From contig NZ_LQCI01000001.1 in NCBI RefSeq assembly GCF_001613935.1, positions 62,001 through 126,000 on the forward strand: 64,000 nucleotides of DNA, written 5' to 3'. This stretch comes from Amycolatopsis regifaucium (lineage in GTDB: Bacteria > Actinomycetota > Actinomycetes > Mycobacteriales > Pseudonocardiaceae). The translations under genes and the position numbers were made by a program. Shown here one piece after another: positions 33,797 through 42,814 of this stretch. The notes under the pieces were generated by a model. It was given only the letters and a program-made list of their open reading frames with translations, had not been told where the DNA came from and ran no database searches. How positions within the stretch are numbered: the first letter of the stretch is position 1; every line of letters begins with the position of its first letter.

Positions 33797-35020
33797 GTGC
33801 GCGAGACGAACTGGGCGGGAAATCAGACCTTCACCGCGGAACGGATTCTTCGCCCTCGGACCGTCGAACAGGTCCAGGAAGCCGTCGCCGCGGCGACGGC
33901 GGTCAAGGCCCTGGGCAGCAGGCATTGCTTCAACGACATCGCGGACTGCCCGGGCGGCGTCCAGATCGACCTCGCCGGGCTCGATCCGGTGACCGAATTG
34001 GACAGCGACGCGGCGACCATCACGGTTCCGGCGGCGGCGCGCTACGGCGACATCGCGGAGCGGGTGCACGCGGCCGGATTCGCGCTGGCCAACCTCGCCT
34101 CGCTCCCGCACTGCACGGTGGCCGGCACCGTCGCGACGGCGACGCACGGTTCGGGGCGGCGGAACCAGGGCCTCGCGTCGGCCGTGTCCGGTTTGGAGCT
34201 GGTCACCGCCGATGGCGAGGTGAAGACCTACACCCACCACGACGGCGTGGTCGTCGGCCTCGGCGCGCTGGGCGTGGTGACCCGGCTGACCCTCGACCTG
34301 GTGCCGGCCTTCGATCTGCGGCAGGACGTCTTCGACGGCTTGCCGTGGGCATCCGCGTACGAGCACTTCGAGGAGATCCAGGCCGCGGGCTACAGCGTCA
34401 GCCTGTTCACGAACTGGGCCCGCGACACGATCGACCAGGTCTGGGTCAAGGGGCCGGGGCGGCCGGGCGCGGACTTCTTCGGCGCGAAGGCCGCGGACGG
34501 GCCGCGTCATCCGGCACACGCCGCCGGGATCCCGGCGGACAACTGCACGCGGCAGCTCGGCGTGCCGGGGCCGTGGCACGAACGGATCCCGCATTTCCGG
34601 CTGGACTTCACGCCCAGTGTCGGCAACGAACTGCAGACCGAGTACTTCGTCCCGATCCGGCACGCCGAAGCCGCGATGGAGACGATGCGCGGCCTCGGAC
34701 ACCGGCTCGCGCCCCTGCTGCTCACCTCCGAGATCCGCATGATCGCCGCGGACGAGCTGTGGCTCAGCCCGTTCCACGGCGGCGACAGGCTGGCGCTGCA
34801 CTTCACCTGGCAGCCGGAGCCGGACGCGGTCCGCGCGCTGCTTCCCGTCATGGAGGAACGCTTGGCGCCCTTCGACGTCCGGCCGCACTGGGGGAAGCTC
34901 TTCGACCAGGCCGCGGACTACCCGAGGCTGGGCGATTTCCGGGAGCTGGCCGACGAACTGGACCCCGGCGGCAAGTTCCGAAGCCCGTTCGTCCGACGGC
35001 ACGTCTTCGGCGAGCGTTAA
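33797..35020 (+). CDS. FAD-dependent alditol oxidase-like enzyme (AldO/xylitol oxidase family)
   Basis: 407 residues, close to Streptomyces AldO. NWAGNQTFTAERILRPRTV at the start, GSRHCFND (His43 matches the residue that carries covalent FAD), SLPHCTVAGTVATATHGSG and GVPGPWHERIPHFRLDF are family signatures. It should oxidise the terminal CH2OH of a sugar alcohol to an aldose, with H2O2 released. I chose GTG at 33797, 3 bases after a TTG; a purine-rich AAGGAAAAGGGG lies upstream. The 3' end overlaps the convergent gene by four bases. The actual polyol is not known. Confidence 0.9.
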   Translation: MRETNWAGNQTFTAERILRPRTVEQVQEAVAAATAVKALGSRHCFNDIADCPGGVQIDLAGLDPVTELDSDAATITVPAAARYGDIAERVHAAGFALANLASLPHCTVAGTVATATHGSGRRNQGLASAVSGLELVTADGEVKTYTHHDGVVVGLGALGVVTRLTLDLVPAFDLRQDVFDGLPWASAYEHFEEIQAAGYSVSLFTNWARDTIDQVWVKGPGRPGADFFGAKAADGPRHPAHAAGIPADNCTRQLGVPGPWHERIPHFRLDFTPSVGNELQTEYFVPIRHAEAAMETMRGLGHRLAPLLLTSEIRMIAADELWLSPFHGGDRLALHFTWQPEPDAVRALLPVMEERLAPFDVRPHWGKLFDQAADYPRLGDFRELADELDPGGKFRSPFVRRHVFGER

Positions 35021-35367
35021 TCCGATTGCGACCAAGCGGCGACGGGCAGGGAAAGATACACGCCGACGTCGTCGAGCCCGGTCGCCGATTCGATGCTCGT
35101 GCGCAGCAGGTCCACCCGTTCTTGACGGTTGTCCGCCCGGCTCGGGAACCACTTGGACCGGACCTCGACCAGGAGATCCAACCCGAAGCGGTCGAACGGG
35201 CCAGGCCGCCGGAAGCGCAGCTCGACGTCGCCGGGTTGGAGATCGCCGTCGTAGGGCTCCTCGGGGCACTCCACCGCGACGGAAACGAGATGCGGCAGAA
35301 CCGAGCCCAGCTCACGCAACTTGGCTTCGGGAAGATGAGGCGCGTAGGTGATTTCCACGAGTGGCAC
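35017..35367 (-). CDS. Tautomerase-like small protein
   Basis: 116 residues. The N-terminus MPLVEITYAPHLPEAKLREL resembles 4-oxalocrotonate tautomerase-like proteins, which carry a catalytic Pro1 after Met removal. The C-terminal half (RFGLDLLVEVRSKWFPSRAD) matches a longer subfamily. The GTG start encodes the initiator Met directly before Pro. It is convergent with and overlaps the alditol oxidase gene by four bases. Function unknown; the similarity is moderate. Confidence 0.65.
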   Translation of the reverse strand: MPLVEITYAPHLPEAKLRELGSVLPHLVSVAVECPEEPYDGDLQPGDVELRFRRPGPFDRFGLDLLVEVRSKWFPSRADNRQERVDLLRTSIESATGLDDVGVYLSLPVAAWSQSD

Positions 35368-35477
35368 GAAGTCGAGCCTAGCCCCATGGGGCTGATATCC
35401 TCACGGGAGTTGCTTGCTCGCGCGGGAAGATCCCCGGCCGCTGCACTGGAGCCGCACGTTTCTCCCGAGGAGCCTTC

Positions 35478-36656
35478 ATGTCTCTTCCTCTCGCCCGTCG
35501 TATGGACGGCGTCACCAGTTCCCCCGTGCGCGATCTGCTCGCGCTCACCACCCGTCCCGGCGTGATCTCCTTCGCCGGTGGCATTCCCGCCCCCGAACTG
35601 TTCGATGTGGACGGCCTCCGCGCGGCCTTCGATCGGGCGTTGACCGACGGGTCCGTGTTGCAGTACTCGCCGACCGAGGGAAACGCGCGCCTGCGCGAAC
35701 TTCTGGCCGGACGGCTGGCCGAACGCGGGCTCGCGACCACTGTGGACGATCTGCTGGTGACCACCGGTTCGCAGCAGGGCCTGCAGTTGCTGAGCACCGC
35801 GTTGCTCGACCCCGGCGCCGTCGTGCTGGTGGAAGAGCCGGTGTACCTGTCGGCCCTGCAGTGCTTCCAGCTCGCCGAGGCCCGGATCGTGCCCGTTCCC
35901 GGCGACGGGGAGGGGATCGACCCGGCGGCACTGGACGAGATCGCGGCCAGGGAACGGCCTTCGCTGCTGTACCTCGTCCCGACCTTCTCCAATCCGTCCG
36001 GCCGCACGGTCAGCCCGGCGCGCCGCCGCGCGCTCGCGGCCGTGATCGCGCGTCACGGCTGCTGGCTCGTCGAGGACGATCCGTACCACGAACTGCGCTA
36101 CCGCGGTGAACGCGAAGAACCGCTGTCGGTGCGGCCGGAACTCGCCGGACGCTCGATCTACCTCGGCAGCTTCTCGAAGGTGATCGCGCCCGGCATGCGG
36201 CTGGGCTGGCTTCGCGCGCCGCGGGAACTCCTGCGCCGGATCGCGATCCTCAAACAGGCGAGCGACCTGCACACCTCCACCATCGACCAGGCGGCCGCGG
36301 CCGAATACCTGGCGGCCGCGGATCTCGACGCGCACGTGCGGCGGTTGTGCGCCACCTACCGCGTCCGCCGGGACGCCATGCTGGCCGAACTGCCCGGGAT
36401 CACCCCGCCGGGGACCACCTGGACCGACCCCGACGGCGGGATGTTCGTGTGGGTCACCTTGCCCGACGGCAAGGACACCGACCTGCTGCTTCCCGAGGCG
36501 CTGCGGCACGACGTCGCCTTCGTGCCCGGCTCGGCGTTCCAGGTGGGGGAGCCGGATCGGTCGGCGCTGCGGCTCTCGTTCGCCGCGCACGCCCCGGAGA
36601 CGATCGCGGAAGGGCTGCGGAGGCTGGCCAAGGCGCTGTCGGCGGACGCGGCCTGA
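35478..36656 (+). CDS. PLP-dependent aminotransferase (LysN/2-aminoadipate transaminase type)
   Basis: 392 residues, fold type I class I/II. It begins with SSPVRDLLALTTRPGVISFA and has TTGSQQGLQLLS, PTFSNPSGRTVSP, DDPYHELRY and YLGSFSKVIAPGMRLGW, which contains the PLP lysine. The layout matches the MocR-like catalytic domain without its GntR head, as in 2-aminoadipate or kynurenine aminotransferases. AGGAG lies 8 bases upstream of the ATG. It is alone on its strand between unrelated genes. Donor and acceptor are unknown. Confidence 0.9.
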   Translation: MSLPLARRMDGVTSSPVRDLLALTTRPGVISFAGGIPAPELFDVDGLRAAFDRALTDGSVLQYSPTEGNARLRELLAGRLAERGLATTVDDLLVTTGSQQGLQLLSTALLDPGAVVLVEEPVYLSALQCFQLAEARIVPVPGDGEGIDPAALDEIAARERPSLLYLVPTFSNPSGRTVSPARRRALAAVIARHGCWLVEDDPYHELRYRGEREEPLSVRPELAGRSIYLGSFSKVIAPGMRLGWLRAPRELLRRIAILKQASDLHTSTIDQAAAAEYLAAADLDAHVRRLCATYRVRRDAMLAELPGITPPGTTWTDPDGGMFVWVTLPDGKDTDLLLPEALRHDVAFVPGSAFQVGEPDRSALRLSFAAHAPETIAEGLRRLAKALSADAA

Positions 36657-36675
36657 GCGCTTTGCGGATCCCGGC

Positions 36676-37644
36676 TCAGCAGACTGTCGTCCGAGCCCGG
36701 AAGGTGCGGCGGTAGCTGTCCGGCGGCACACCGACGGCCTGGTTGAAATGCCGTCGCAAGGTCGCGGCCGTGCCCATGCCGGTGGCTTCCGCGATCATGT
36801 CGACGCTGTCGTCGGTCCGCTCCAGTAGTTCCTGCGCGCGGCGGATGCGCTGGGTCAGCAGCCAGCGCAGCGGTGTCGTCCCGGTCGCCGACCGGAAGTG
36901 CCGCGCCAGATTGCGCGAACTCATGTTGGCGCGGCGGGCGAGGTCTTCGACGGTCAGCGGCCGGTCCAGCCGTTCGGTCACCCAGGGGAGCAGATCTCCG
37001 AGCGGATGATCGTCCTGGTCCGGCACCGGCGCGGTGACGAACTGGGCCTGTCCGCCCGCGCGATGCGGTGGGACGACCAGGCGGCGGGCGATGGTGTTGG
37101 CGATCGCCGAACCGTGGTCGGAGCGGACCAGGTGCAGGCACAGGTCCATCGCCGCGGCCTTGCCCGCCGAGGTGAGCACGCTGCCGTTGTCGACGTAGAG
37201 GACGTCCGGATCGACCTCCACCAGGGGATGGCGGGTGGCGAGTACGTCGGTGTGCGCCCAGTGCGTCGTCGCGCGGCGGCCGTCGAGAAGACCCGCGGCG
37301 GCCAGCACGAACGCGCCCGTGCACAGGGAAGCCACCCGCGCGCCTGCTTCGTGGGCGGCGCGGACCGCGTCGACGAGATCGGCGGGCGGGTCGACGTCGA
37401 TGTCGGCCCAGCCGGGGACGATGACGGTGTCGGCGCGCGCGAGCTGATCGAGCCCGTGGTCCGGTTCGAGGAGGAACCGGCCGACCTTGACCGCGGCCGA
37501 ACCGCAGACGGTGAGTTCGTACCAGGAGCCGGTGAAGCCCGGCAGGCCCGTGCCGAAGACCTCGTTGGCGATGGACAGCTCGAACTGCAGCATCCCGTCC
37601 GTGGCGGCGAGGGCGACCGTGCTCATGTCCGAAAGTGTACGCAT
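36676..37644 (-). CDS. GlxA-family transcriptional regulator (DJ-1/PfpI plus AraC domains)
   Basis: 322 residues. The N-terminal amidotransferase-like domain (residues about 7-190) has ASLCTGAFVLAAAGLLDGRR, including the nucleophile-elbow Cys. The C-terminal AraC domain has LARRANMSSRNLARHFRSAT and MGTAATLRRHFNQAVGVPP. ATG 37644 is used; ATG 37626 is an equally good start. It diverges from the saccharopine-dehydrogenase-like gene, with 82 bases between, and probably controls it. Family members act on amino-acid, amine or carnitine-type metabolism; the ligand here is unknown. Confidence 0.9.
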   Translation of the reverse strand: MRTLSDMSTVALAATDGMLQFELSIANEVFGTGLPGFTGSWYELTVCGSAAVKVGRFLLEPDHGLDQLARADTVIVPGWADIDVDPPADLVDAVRAAHEAGARVASLCTGAFVLAAAGLLDGRRATTHWAHTDVLATRHPLVEVDPDVLYVDNGSVLTSAGKAAAMDLCLHLVRSDHGSAIANTIARRLVVPPHRAGGQAQFVTAPVPDQDDHPLGDLLPWVTERLDRPLTVEDLARRANMSSRNLARHFRSATGTTPLRWLLTQRIRRAQELLERTDDSVDMIAEATGMGTAATLRRHFNQAVGVPPDSYRRTFRARTTVC

Positions 37645-37726
37645 GATGGCGTTCCGGACACTGTCGACCGGCGTTCACCGTCGACAGGATGGTCCACAGT
37701 GGATCAACCGAGGGCAGGAGAACCTT

Positions 37727-38737
37727 ATGGGTACGGGATACGACGTCGCGGTGTTCGGGGCTTACGGGCACACCGGGCGGTTCGTGGTGGCGGAGTTGCG
37801 CGAGCGGGGAATCGGCGTGCTGGCGGTGGGCCGGGACGAAGCCAAACTGCGGGACCTGCCTTGGCCCGGCCTCGAGATCCGGCAGGCCTCGGTCCACGAC
37901 CCGGTCTCACTCGACCGCGCGCTCGAAGGCGCGGACGCGGTGATCAACGCCGCCGGTCCGTTCGCCGACACCGCCGCTCCGGTGATCGAAGCGGCGCTGC
38001 GGGCGGGGCTGCCGTATCTGGACGTGGCCGCGGAACTCGAAGCGAACATCGACACGTTCGCCCGGTTCGGCGATCGTGCCGAGGGGGCGACGGTGATCCC
38101 CGCGATGGCGTTCTTCGGCGGCCTCGGCGATCTGATGGTCACCGCCGCGATGGGCGACTGGACGTCGGCCGACGAAGCGCATATCGCCTACGCGCTCAGC
38201 AGCTGGCACCCGACGGCCGGAACCCGCGCGGCGAGCAAGGTCTCCCGGGAGCGGCGGAACGGGCAGCGGCTCCGGTTCTCCGGCGGACGGATCGAGCGCC
38301 GGGACGACGCGCCGCCGACCTTGGACTGGGATTTCCCCGCGCCGCTCGGTACCCGGGCGGTACTCGGCGAGTTCACCATGGCCGACGTCGTCACCGTGCC
38401 GAGTCACCTGTCGGTTCCCGAGGTGTGCACGTACATGACGGTGAACGCGGCAAGGGACGTGCTGGCACCCGAAACCCCGGCGCCGCCCGCGGACGGCCCG
38501 TCTTCGCAGACCTTCGTGGTCGACGTCGTCGTGCGGTCCGGTGGCGAGGAACGGCGGATCGTCGCTCGCGGCCAGGACATCTACGCGATCACGGCGCCGT
38601 TGGTGGTGGAGGCGGCCCAGCGGGTGCTCGACGGCCGGGCCAAGGCGACCGGCGTCGTGTCGGCCGGCGAGGTCTTCGACGCGGCCGATTTCCTGGCGGC
38701 GCTGGCGCCGCGGGTCACGGTGGAAACCGTGAAGTGA
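37727..38737 (+). CDS. Saccharopine dehydrogenase-like NAD(P)-binding protein
   Basis: 336 residues. VAVFGAYGHTGRFVVAELRE is an N-terminal Rossmann motif of the saccharopine-dehydrogenase/trans-acting enoyl reductase family. GADAVINAAGPFADTAAPVI and YLDVAAELEANI follow the family pattern. GGCAGGAG lies 6 bases upstream of the ATG. It diverges from a GlxA-type regulator. The reaction is not known; many members are annotated only by fold. Confidence 0.85.
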   Translation: MGTGYDVAVFGAYGHTGRFVVAELRERGIGVLAVGRDEAKLRDLPWPGLEIRQASVHDPVSLDRALEGADAVINAAGPFADTAAPVIEAALRAGLPYLDVAAELEANIDTFARFGDRAEGATVIPAMAFFGGLGDLMVTAAMGDWTSADEAHIAYALSSWHPTAGTRAASKVSRERRNGQRLRFSGGRIERRDDAPPTLDWDFPAPLGTRAVLGEFTMADVVTVPSHLSVPEVCTYMTVNAARDVLAPETPAPPADGPSSQTFVVDVVVRSGGEERRIVARGQDIYAITAPLVVEAAQRVLDGRAKATGVVSAGEVFDAADFLAALAPRVTVETVK

Positions 38738-38752
38738 CCTACCGGTCCGTGG

Positions 38753-39385
38753 CTACATGAGGGCGGGGACCAGAGCGGCATAGGCACCACCGCCGACCAT
38801 GAGCCCGACGAGCGTCCCGACCGAGACCTCGGCCGTGGTGTGGTCCTCGAGTTCGACGCGGGACCAGCAGACCCAGCCCACGCCGATGAGCAGAAAGGCG
38901 AACCACGGGTCGTAGACCTGGACGAGGATGGCGACGGCGCCGGCGGCGACGGCCGCGTGCATGCTCACCTTGAACTTGAGCCCGAAGGTGATGGCCACCG
39001 CGACGATCAGGGAGACGAGTTCGGCGGCCGCGAGGGCGACCAGTTCGCGGGGCGCGTCGCCGACGAGGAGGATGGTGAAGCCGACGGCGAGGAAACCGAT
39101 GCAGGCGGCGAACGGGATCACGCGTCCGGCCCGGTCGGTGACGTGGTGGCTGTCCCAGCGGCCCTTCCTGGCGCCGCGGACGATGACCGCCATGGGCAGG
39201 ATCGAGCCGAAGACGCCGGTGATCAGCCCCCACAGCAGCGTTTCGCCGACGTGGTGCGACGTGACTCGCCAGGCGACGGCGAGCGGGAGGAGGAGTACCC
39301 ACACCCAGGGGGCGAGCACTTCGGTGGCGACGCGGGCTGATCGCTGCCGGGTGCTCGCGGAGGTGGTTTCGGCAGGCGACGACAT
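38753..39385 (-). CDS. PAP2-like membrane protein
   Basis: 210 residues with about six membrane segments. It retains a PAP2 layout in weakened form: RKGRWDSHHVTDRAGR in place of motif 1, KVSMHAAVAAG in place of PSGH, and SRVELEDHTTAEV resembling the SRx5Hx3D motif. It may be a lipid phosphatase or phosphotransferase-like protein, or a relative that has lost activity. ATG at 39385. It sits between unrelated genes, 30 bases from the VanY-type gene. Confidence 0.65.
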   Translation of the reverse strand: MSSPAETTSASTRQRSARVATEVLAPWVWVLLLPLAVAWRVTSHHVGETLLWGLITGVFGSILPMAVIVRGARKGRWDSHHVTDRAGRVIPFAACIGFLAVGFTILLVGDAPRELVALAAAELVSLIVAVAITFGLKFKVSMHAAVAAGAVAILVQVYDPWFAFLLIGVGWVCWSRVELEDHTTAEVSVGTLVGLMVGGGAYAALVPALM

Positions 39386-39415
39386 GGGGGCGGCTGCTCC
39401 TTCGTGACGGTCCGG

Positions 39416-39940
39416 CTAATCGCGGGCAGGCGAGTGTGTCATCCGCCGGCCGGGATGCGGCAAGCGCACCGGCGGAACCGGCCCTGGCCGGTACTCGAAA
39501 TGCCACCACTCGTTGTCGTAGATCCGGTAGAGCGCGAAGCGGGCACCGTGGTCCTCCAGCCACTGCGCGCCTTCGCGCGGCCGGATGTCCAGCGCCGTGC
39601 CCCGGACGTGCGCCGAATCCTTCACCGGCAGGACCTGCCGCGGGGTCGTCCGTTGCGCCGTGAGCTCGGCGACGAACAGGCGATGCTGCTCGGCGGCGTC
39701 GCGGTGTCCCGAGGTGAGGCCGATCAGCGTGCGGTGCCGCCAGAACGCCTCGGTCCTGGCGGCGGTGAACGCGGCCAGGGTGCCGCCGGTGAGCCCGGCG
39801 AGGTTCTCGGTCGGGAAGCGCAACGACAGCGCCCATCCGCAGGCGAGACGGCGGGCGTGGCCGGGGGAGCGCAACCACGCCGGGATCAGCAGCAGTACCG
39901 CGAGGACACGGGTGATCGCCGCGAGAACGAATTCCTTCAT
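39416..39940 (-). CDS. VanY-type D-alanyl-D-alanine carboxypeptidase
   Basis: 174 residues. A short N-terminal membrane anchor (FVLAAITRVLAVLLLIPAWL) precedes the peptidase. The zinc-site motif SAHVRGTALDI (SxHxxGxAxD) and the terminal EWWHFEY (catalytic Glu, zinc His) are intact. It should trim the terminal D-Ala from peptidoglycan stem peptides at the cell surface. It diverges from the two-component operon at 40137 and may be one of its targets. Related VanY enzymes contribute to glycopeptide resistance, but small housekeeping D,D-carboxypeptidases look similar. Confidence 0.87.
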   Translation of the reverse strand: MKEFVLAAITRVLAVLLLIPAWLRSPGHARRLACGWALSLRFPTENLAGLTGGTLAAFTAARTEAFWRHRTLIGLTSGHRDAAEQHRLFVAELTAQRTTPRQVLPVKDSAHVRGTALDIRPREGAQWLEDHGARFALYRIYDNEWWHFEYRPGPVPPVRLPHPGRRMTHSPARD

Positions 39941-40136
39941 GCCGTCCACGGTCGCCGCCGCTTGTCCGGCGCCGATCGCGACCACGTGCGCGGACGCCGA
40001 CGAATATGTCACCGTTCCGCACGGTTCACGCCGTGACGAAACGATGACATCGCGCGGACGTTCCGCGGAAACCGGGCGGGCATGATGGTCCGTCATGGAC
40101 GAGCTGATTCCGTCCGGCGCTGGAATAGTCGTCGGC

Positions 40137-40823
40137 ATGCCCAGGGTGCTGCTCATCGAAGACGACGAGGCCGTGCGAAACGGGCTGAGCATGGCGTTGG
40201 GCGGCCGCGGTCTCACGGTCGAGGCGGTGGCCACCGGCGAGGAGGGCCTGGCCATGCTCGCGTCGCGGACGACGGACGTCGTCGTGCTCGACCTGATGCT
40301 GCCCGGACTCGACGGGTTCGAGGTCTGCCGCCGTATCCGGGCCGCGGGCGATCTGCCGATCATCATGCTCACCGCGCGCAACGACGACATCGACGTGGTG
40401 GCCGGGCTCGCCGCCGGTGCGGACGACTACGTGGTCAAACCCGCCAGGGCGCAGGTGATCGAGGCGCGGATCCGCGCGGTGCTGCGCCGCAGCGGGCAGC
40501 CCTCCCGCCCGGTGGGGCCCGGGATCGAGCAGCACGGCGACCTCGGCATCGACCGCGCCGGGCTGAGCGTGACCAAGGGCGGTGAGCCCGTCGGCCTCGC
40601 GCCGACCGAACTGAGGCTGCTGCTGGAACTGTCCCAGGTCACCGGCCGGGTGCTCAGCCGCCAATACCTGCTGGAAAGCGTGTGGGAGCACGGCTATTTC
40701 GGCGACTCCCGCGTCGTCGACGCCTGTGTGCAGCGATTGCGGGCGAAGATCGAGGACGACTCGTCCGCGCCGGTGTACGTCCAGACGGTCCGAGGGTTCG
40801 GCTACCGGTTCGGTCCCCTGTGA
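40137..40823 (+). CDS. Two-component response regulator, OmpR/PhoB family
   Basis: 228 residues. The receiver domain carries LLIEDDEAV, the phosphoacceptor Asp52 in VVVLDLMLPGLDG, the conserved Thr (MLTARND) and Lys (VVKPAR, usually VTKPF). The C-terminal winged helix has LAPTELRLLLELSQ and VQTVRGFGYRFG. ATG at 40137 fits the family; an AATAGT about 8 bases upstream of it could make the mRNA leaderless. An upstream ATG at 40095 would add 14 residues. The GTGA overlap couples it to the kinase. It probably controls its own operon and perhaps the divergent carboxypeptidase. Confidence 0.93.
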   Translation: MPRVLLIEDDEAVRNGLSMALGGRGLTVEAVATGEEGLAMLASRTTDVVVLDLMLPGLDGFEVCRRIRAAGDLPIIMLTARNDDIDVVAGLAAGADDYVVKPARAQVIEARIRAVLRRSGQPSRPVGPGIEQHGDLGIDRAGLSVTKGGEPVGLAPTELRLLLELSQVTGRVLSRQYLLESVWEHGYFGDSRVVDACVQRLRAKIEDDSSAPVYVQTVRGFGYRFGPL

Positions 40824-42226
40824 AGCTCTGGGGTCTGCGTACCCGGCTGCTGCTGGCGTTCAGCCTGCTGGTCGTGATCACCGCCGCGACGGTCGCCGGC
40901 GTCGTCTATGCCCTGTCCCGCACCACGATCCTCCAGCAGACGCAGGATTCCACCGCCCGCGTCCTGGTCGACAAGGCGGCCGCGCTGTACCCGCTCGGGC
41001 CGCTGCCGCCGAGTGACGGGACGCTGAGCCGGATCAGCGGTGAACTGTCCGACCGGAACCTCAGTTCCCTGGTCTTCTACGCGGACAAGGCGAGCGGGAA
41101 CGAACAGCTTCGATCCTTGATCACGCCCGAACTTCGCGAACACGTCCAGGCGGGACATGTGGCCTGGCAACGAGTCGTCGCGGAGGGCGCGCCGATGCTG
41201 GTGGTGGGGACCAGGTTCACCATCGCCCTCCCGAACGGGCAGCGACAGACGTCGGGGATCGAGGCCTATATCGCGCGGAGCATGATCCCCGAGGAACAGA
41301 GTATCGGGGAACTCGCCACCCGGGCTTGGCTGATCGGCGGGTTGGCGCTCGTTTTCGCCATCGGACTCGCGCTGTTGGCCGCGCGCGGCGTGCTGCGACC
41401 GGTGCGGGAACTGGGAGACGCGGCGCACCGGTTGGGCGAGGGCGATCTGCGCACGCGGATCAGTGTCCGTGGCTCCGACGAACTGGCCGGGGTCGCGCGA
41501 ACGTTCAACGAGATGGCCGAGGCGTTGCAAAGTCACGTCGGCGAGCTGAAACGGATGGAAGCCGACGCGCGGCGGTTCGTCGCCGACGTCTCCCACGAAC
41601 TGCGCACCCCGCTGGCCGCGCTGACCGCCGTCGCGGACGTGCTGGAGCAGGAGGCGCCGCGGCTCTCCGGGGACGCCGGCCGCGCGGTGCGGCTGAGCAT
41701 CGACGAGACGCACCATCTGACCCGGCTGGTGAACGACCTCATCGAGGTTTCCCGGTTCGACGCCGGGGCGGCCTCACTCGCGCTGGAGGAAACCGATGTG
41801 GCCGAGGTGATCACGGCGAGCCTGCGTGTCCGCGGCTGGGCGGGCGAGGTGGATGCGGAGTTGCCCACCGGGATCTTCGCCAGGCTGGATCCACGGCGGC
41901 TCGACGTCATCGTGGCGAATCTGGTCGGAAACGCGTTGCGGCACGGGGAAAAGCCCGTCTCGCTCCGCCTCGCCGAAGCAGGGGAGTGGTGCACGCTGGA
42001 GGTGGCGGATCGCGGACCCGGTCTGGCGCCCGAAGTGCTGCCCCACGTGTTCGACCGGTTCTACAAGGCGGATTCGGCCAGGAAGCGGTCCGGCGGCAGT
42101 GGCCTCGGTCTCGCGATCGCCTGGGAGAACGCCCGCCTGCACGGTGGAACCCTGAGCGCCGCGAACGGCACGGACGGCGGCGCGGTGTTCACGGTGCGCC
42201 TGCCCCGTCAGGTGGTGACGGCGTGA
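40820..42226 (+). CDS. Sensor histidine kinase
   Basis: 468 residues. Membrane segment 1 is near residues 8-32. An extracytoplasmic sensor of about 140 residues is followed by membrane segment 2 (AWLIGGLALVFAIGLALLA) and a HAMP domain. The phosphorylated His259 lies in VADVSHELRTPLA. ATP-binding boxes are NLVGNALRHG (N), DRGPGLAPEV (G1) and GGSGLGLAIA (G2). GTG start overlaps the regulator stop. The lipoprotein downstream also overlaps and may tune the sensor, as CseA does for CseBC or LpqB for MtrAB. Signal unknown; a cell-envelope cue is likely. Confidence 0.94.
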   Translation: MKLWGLRTRLLLAFSLLVVITAATVAGVVYALSRTTILQQTQDSTARVLVDKAAALYPLGPLPPSDGTLSRISGELSDRNLSSLVFYADKASGNEQLRSLITPELREHVQAGHVAWQRVVAEGAPMLVVGTRFTIALPNGQRQTSGIEAYIARSMIPEEQSIGELATRAWLIGGLALVFAIGLALLAARGVLRPVRELGDAAHRLGEGDLRTRISVRGSDELAGVARTFNEMAEALQSHVGELKRMEADARRFVADVSHELRTPLAALTAVADVLEQEAPRLSGDAGRAVRLSIDETHHLTRLVNDLIEVSRFDAGAASLALEETDVAEVITASLRVRGWAGEVDAELPTGIFARLDPRRLDVIVANLVGNALRHGEKPVSLRLAEAGEWCTLEVADRGPGLAPEVLPHVFDRFYKADSARKRSGGSGLGLAIAWENARLHGGTLSAANGTDGGAVFTVRLPRQVVTA

Positions 42227-42735
42227 AGAGGACTTGGCTCACCCTGCCGATCGCCCTGTCCTTCCTCGCCTGGGCGCTTACCGGCTGCGGCGTCCGGCCC
42301 AGTGGCGTGATCCTCGGAGGACCCGCCCCGGAGGGCCAGGCCACTTTGATCCCCGGGGCCCCCGTTCCGTCCCGTCCCGCCACGGAGCTGGTGCTCTACT
42401 TCGTCTTCGGTGGGGAACCGGTGCGGGTGGTGCGCCCACACGCCGAAGACGACGGCCCGGGGCACGCGATCGAGCTGCTCGCCGCCGGACCGGACGACAA
42501 CGAACGTGGACGGGGCTACGCCACCGAGGTCCCGCCTGGCACCGCGGTTCTCGGCCAGGCCGTGGAGCCGGGCGGGATCACGGTGAACCTCTCGGTCGGG
42601 GTCGCCGGGCTGTCGGCTCGCGCCGTCGACCAGATCGTGTGCACCGCCAGGGATTCGCTCGGCGGCAACGCGCGGATCACCTTGCGCGGCGGCGGAACCG
42701 CCCGTGGTCCGCTGTCCTGCCCGTTGCCCGGCTAG
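42223..42735 (+). CDS. Lipoprotein with GerMN-like domain, two-component accessory
   Basis: 170 residues. The signal peptide KRTWLTLPIALSFLAWALTG is followed by the lipobox Cys. The rest resembles a GerMN domain (ELVLYFVFGGEPVRVVR, then GITVNLSVGVAGLS and a VCTA segment). Lipid-anchored outside the membrane. The GTG overlaps the kinase stop, so the protein is made together with the kinase and probably modulates it. Confidence 0.8.
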   Translation: MKRTWLTLPIALSFLAWALTGCGVRPSGVILGGPAPEGQATLIPGAPVPSRPATELVLYFVFGGEPVRVVRPHAEDDGPGHAIELLAAGPDDNERGRGYATEVPPGTAVLGQAVEPGGITVNLSVGVAGLSARAVDQIVCTARDSLGGNARITLRGGGTARGPLSCPLPG

Positions 42736-42791
42736 AAGTGGTCCGAATCACCGGTGTCGGTCCCTCGCATTGTCTGGACCGTCCGGCTAGC

Positions 42792-42810
42792 TTAGGCAAG
42801 GCTAAGCAAA
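42792..42810. promoter_or_regulatory. Iron box (IdeR/DmdR operator) upstream of dhbA
   Basis: TTAGGCAAGGCTAAGCAAA resembles the consensus TTAGGTTAGGCTAACCTAA and is centred about 14 bases before the dhbA start. Iron-loaded IdeR/DmdR should repress dhbA here. Confidence 0.82.
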
Positions 42811-42814
42811 TCGG

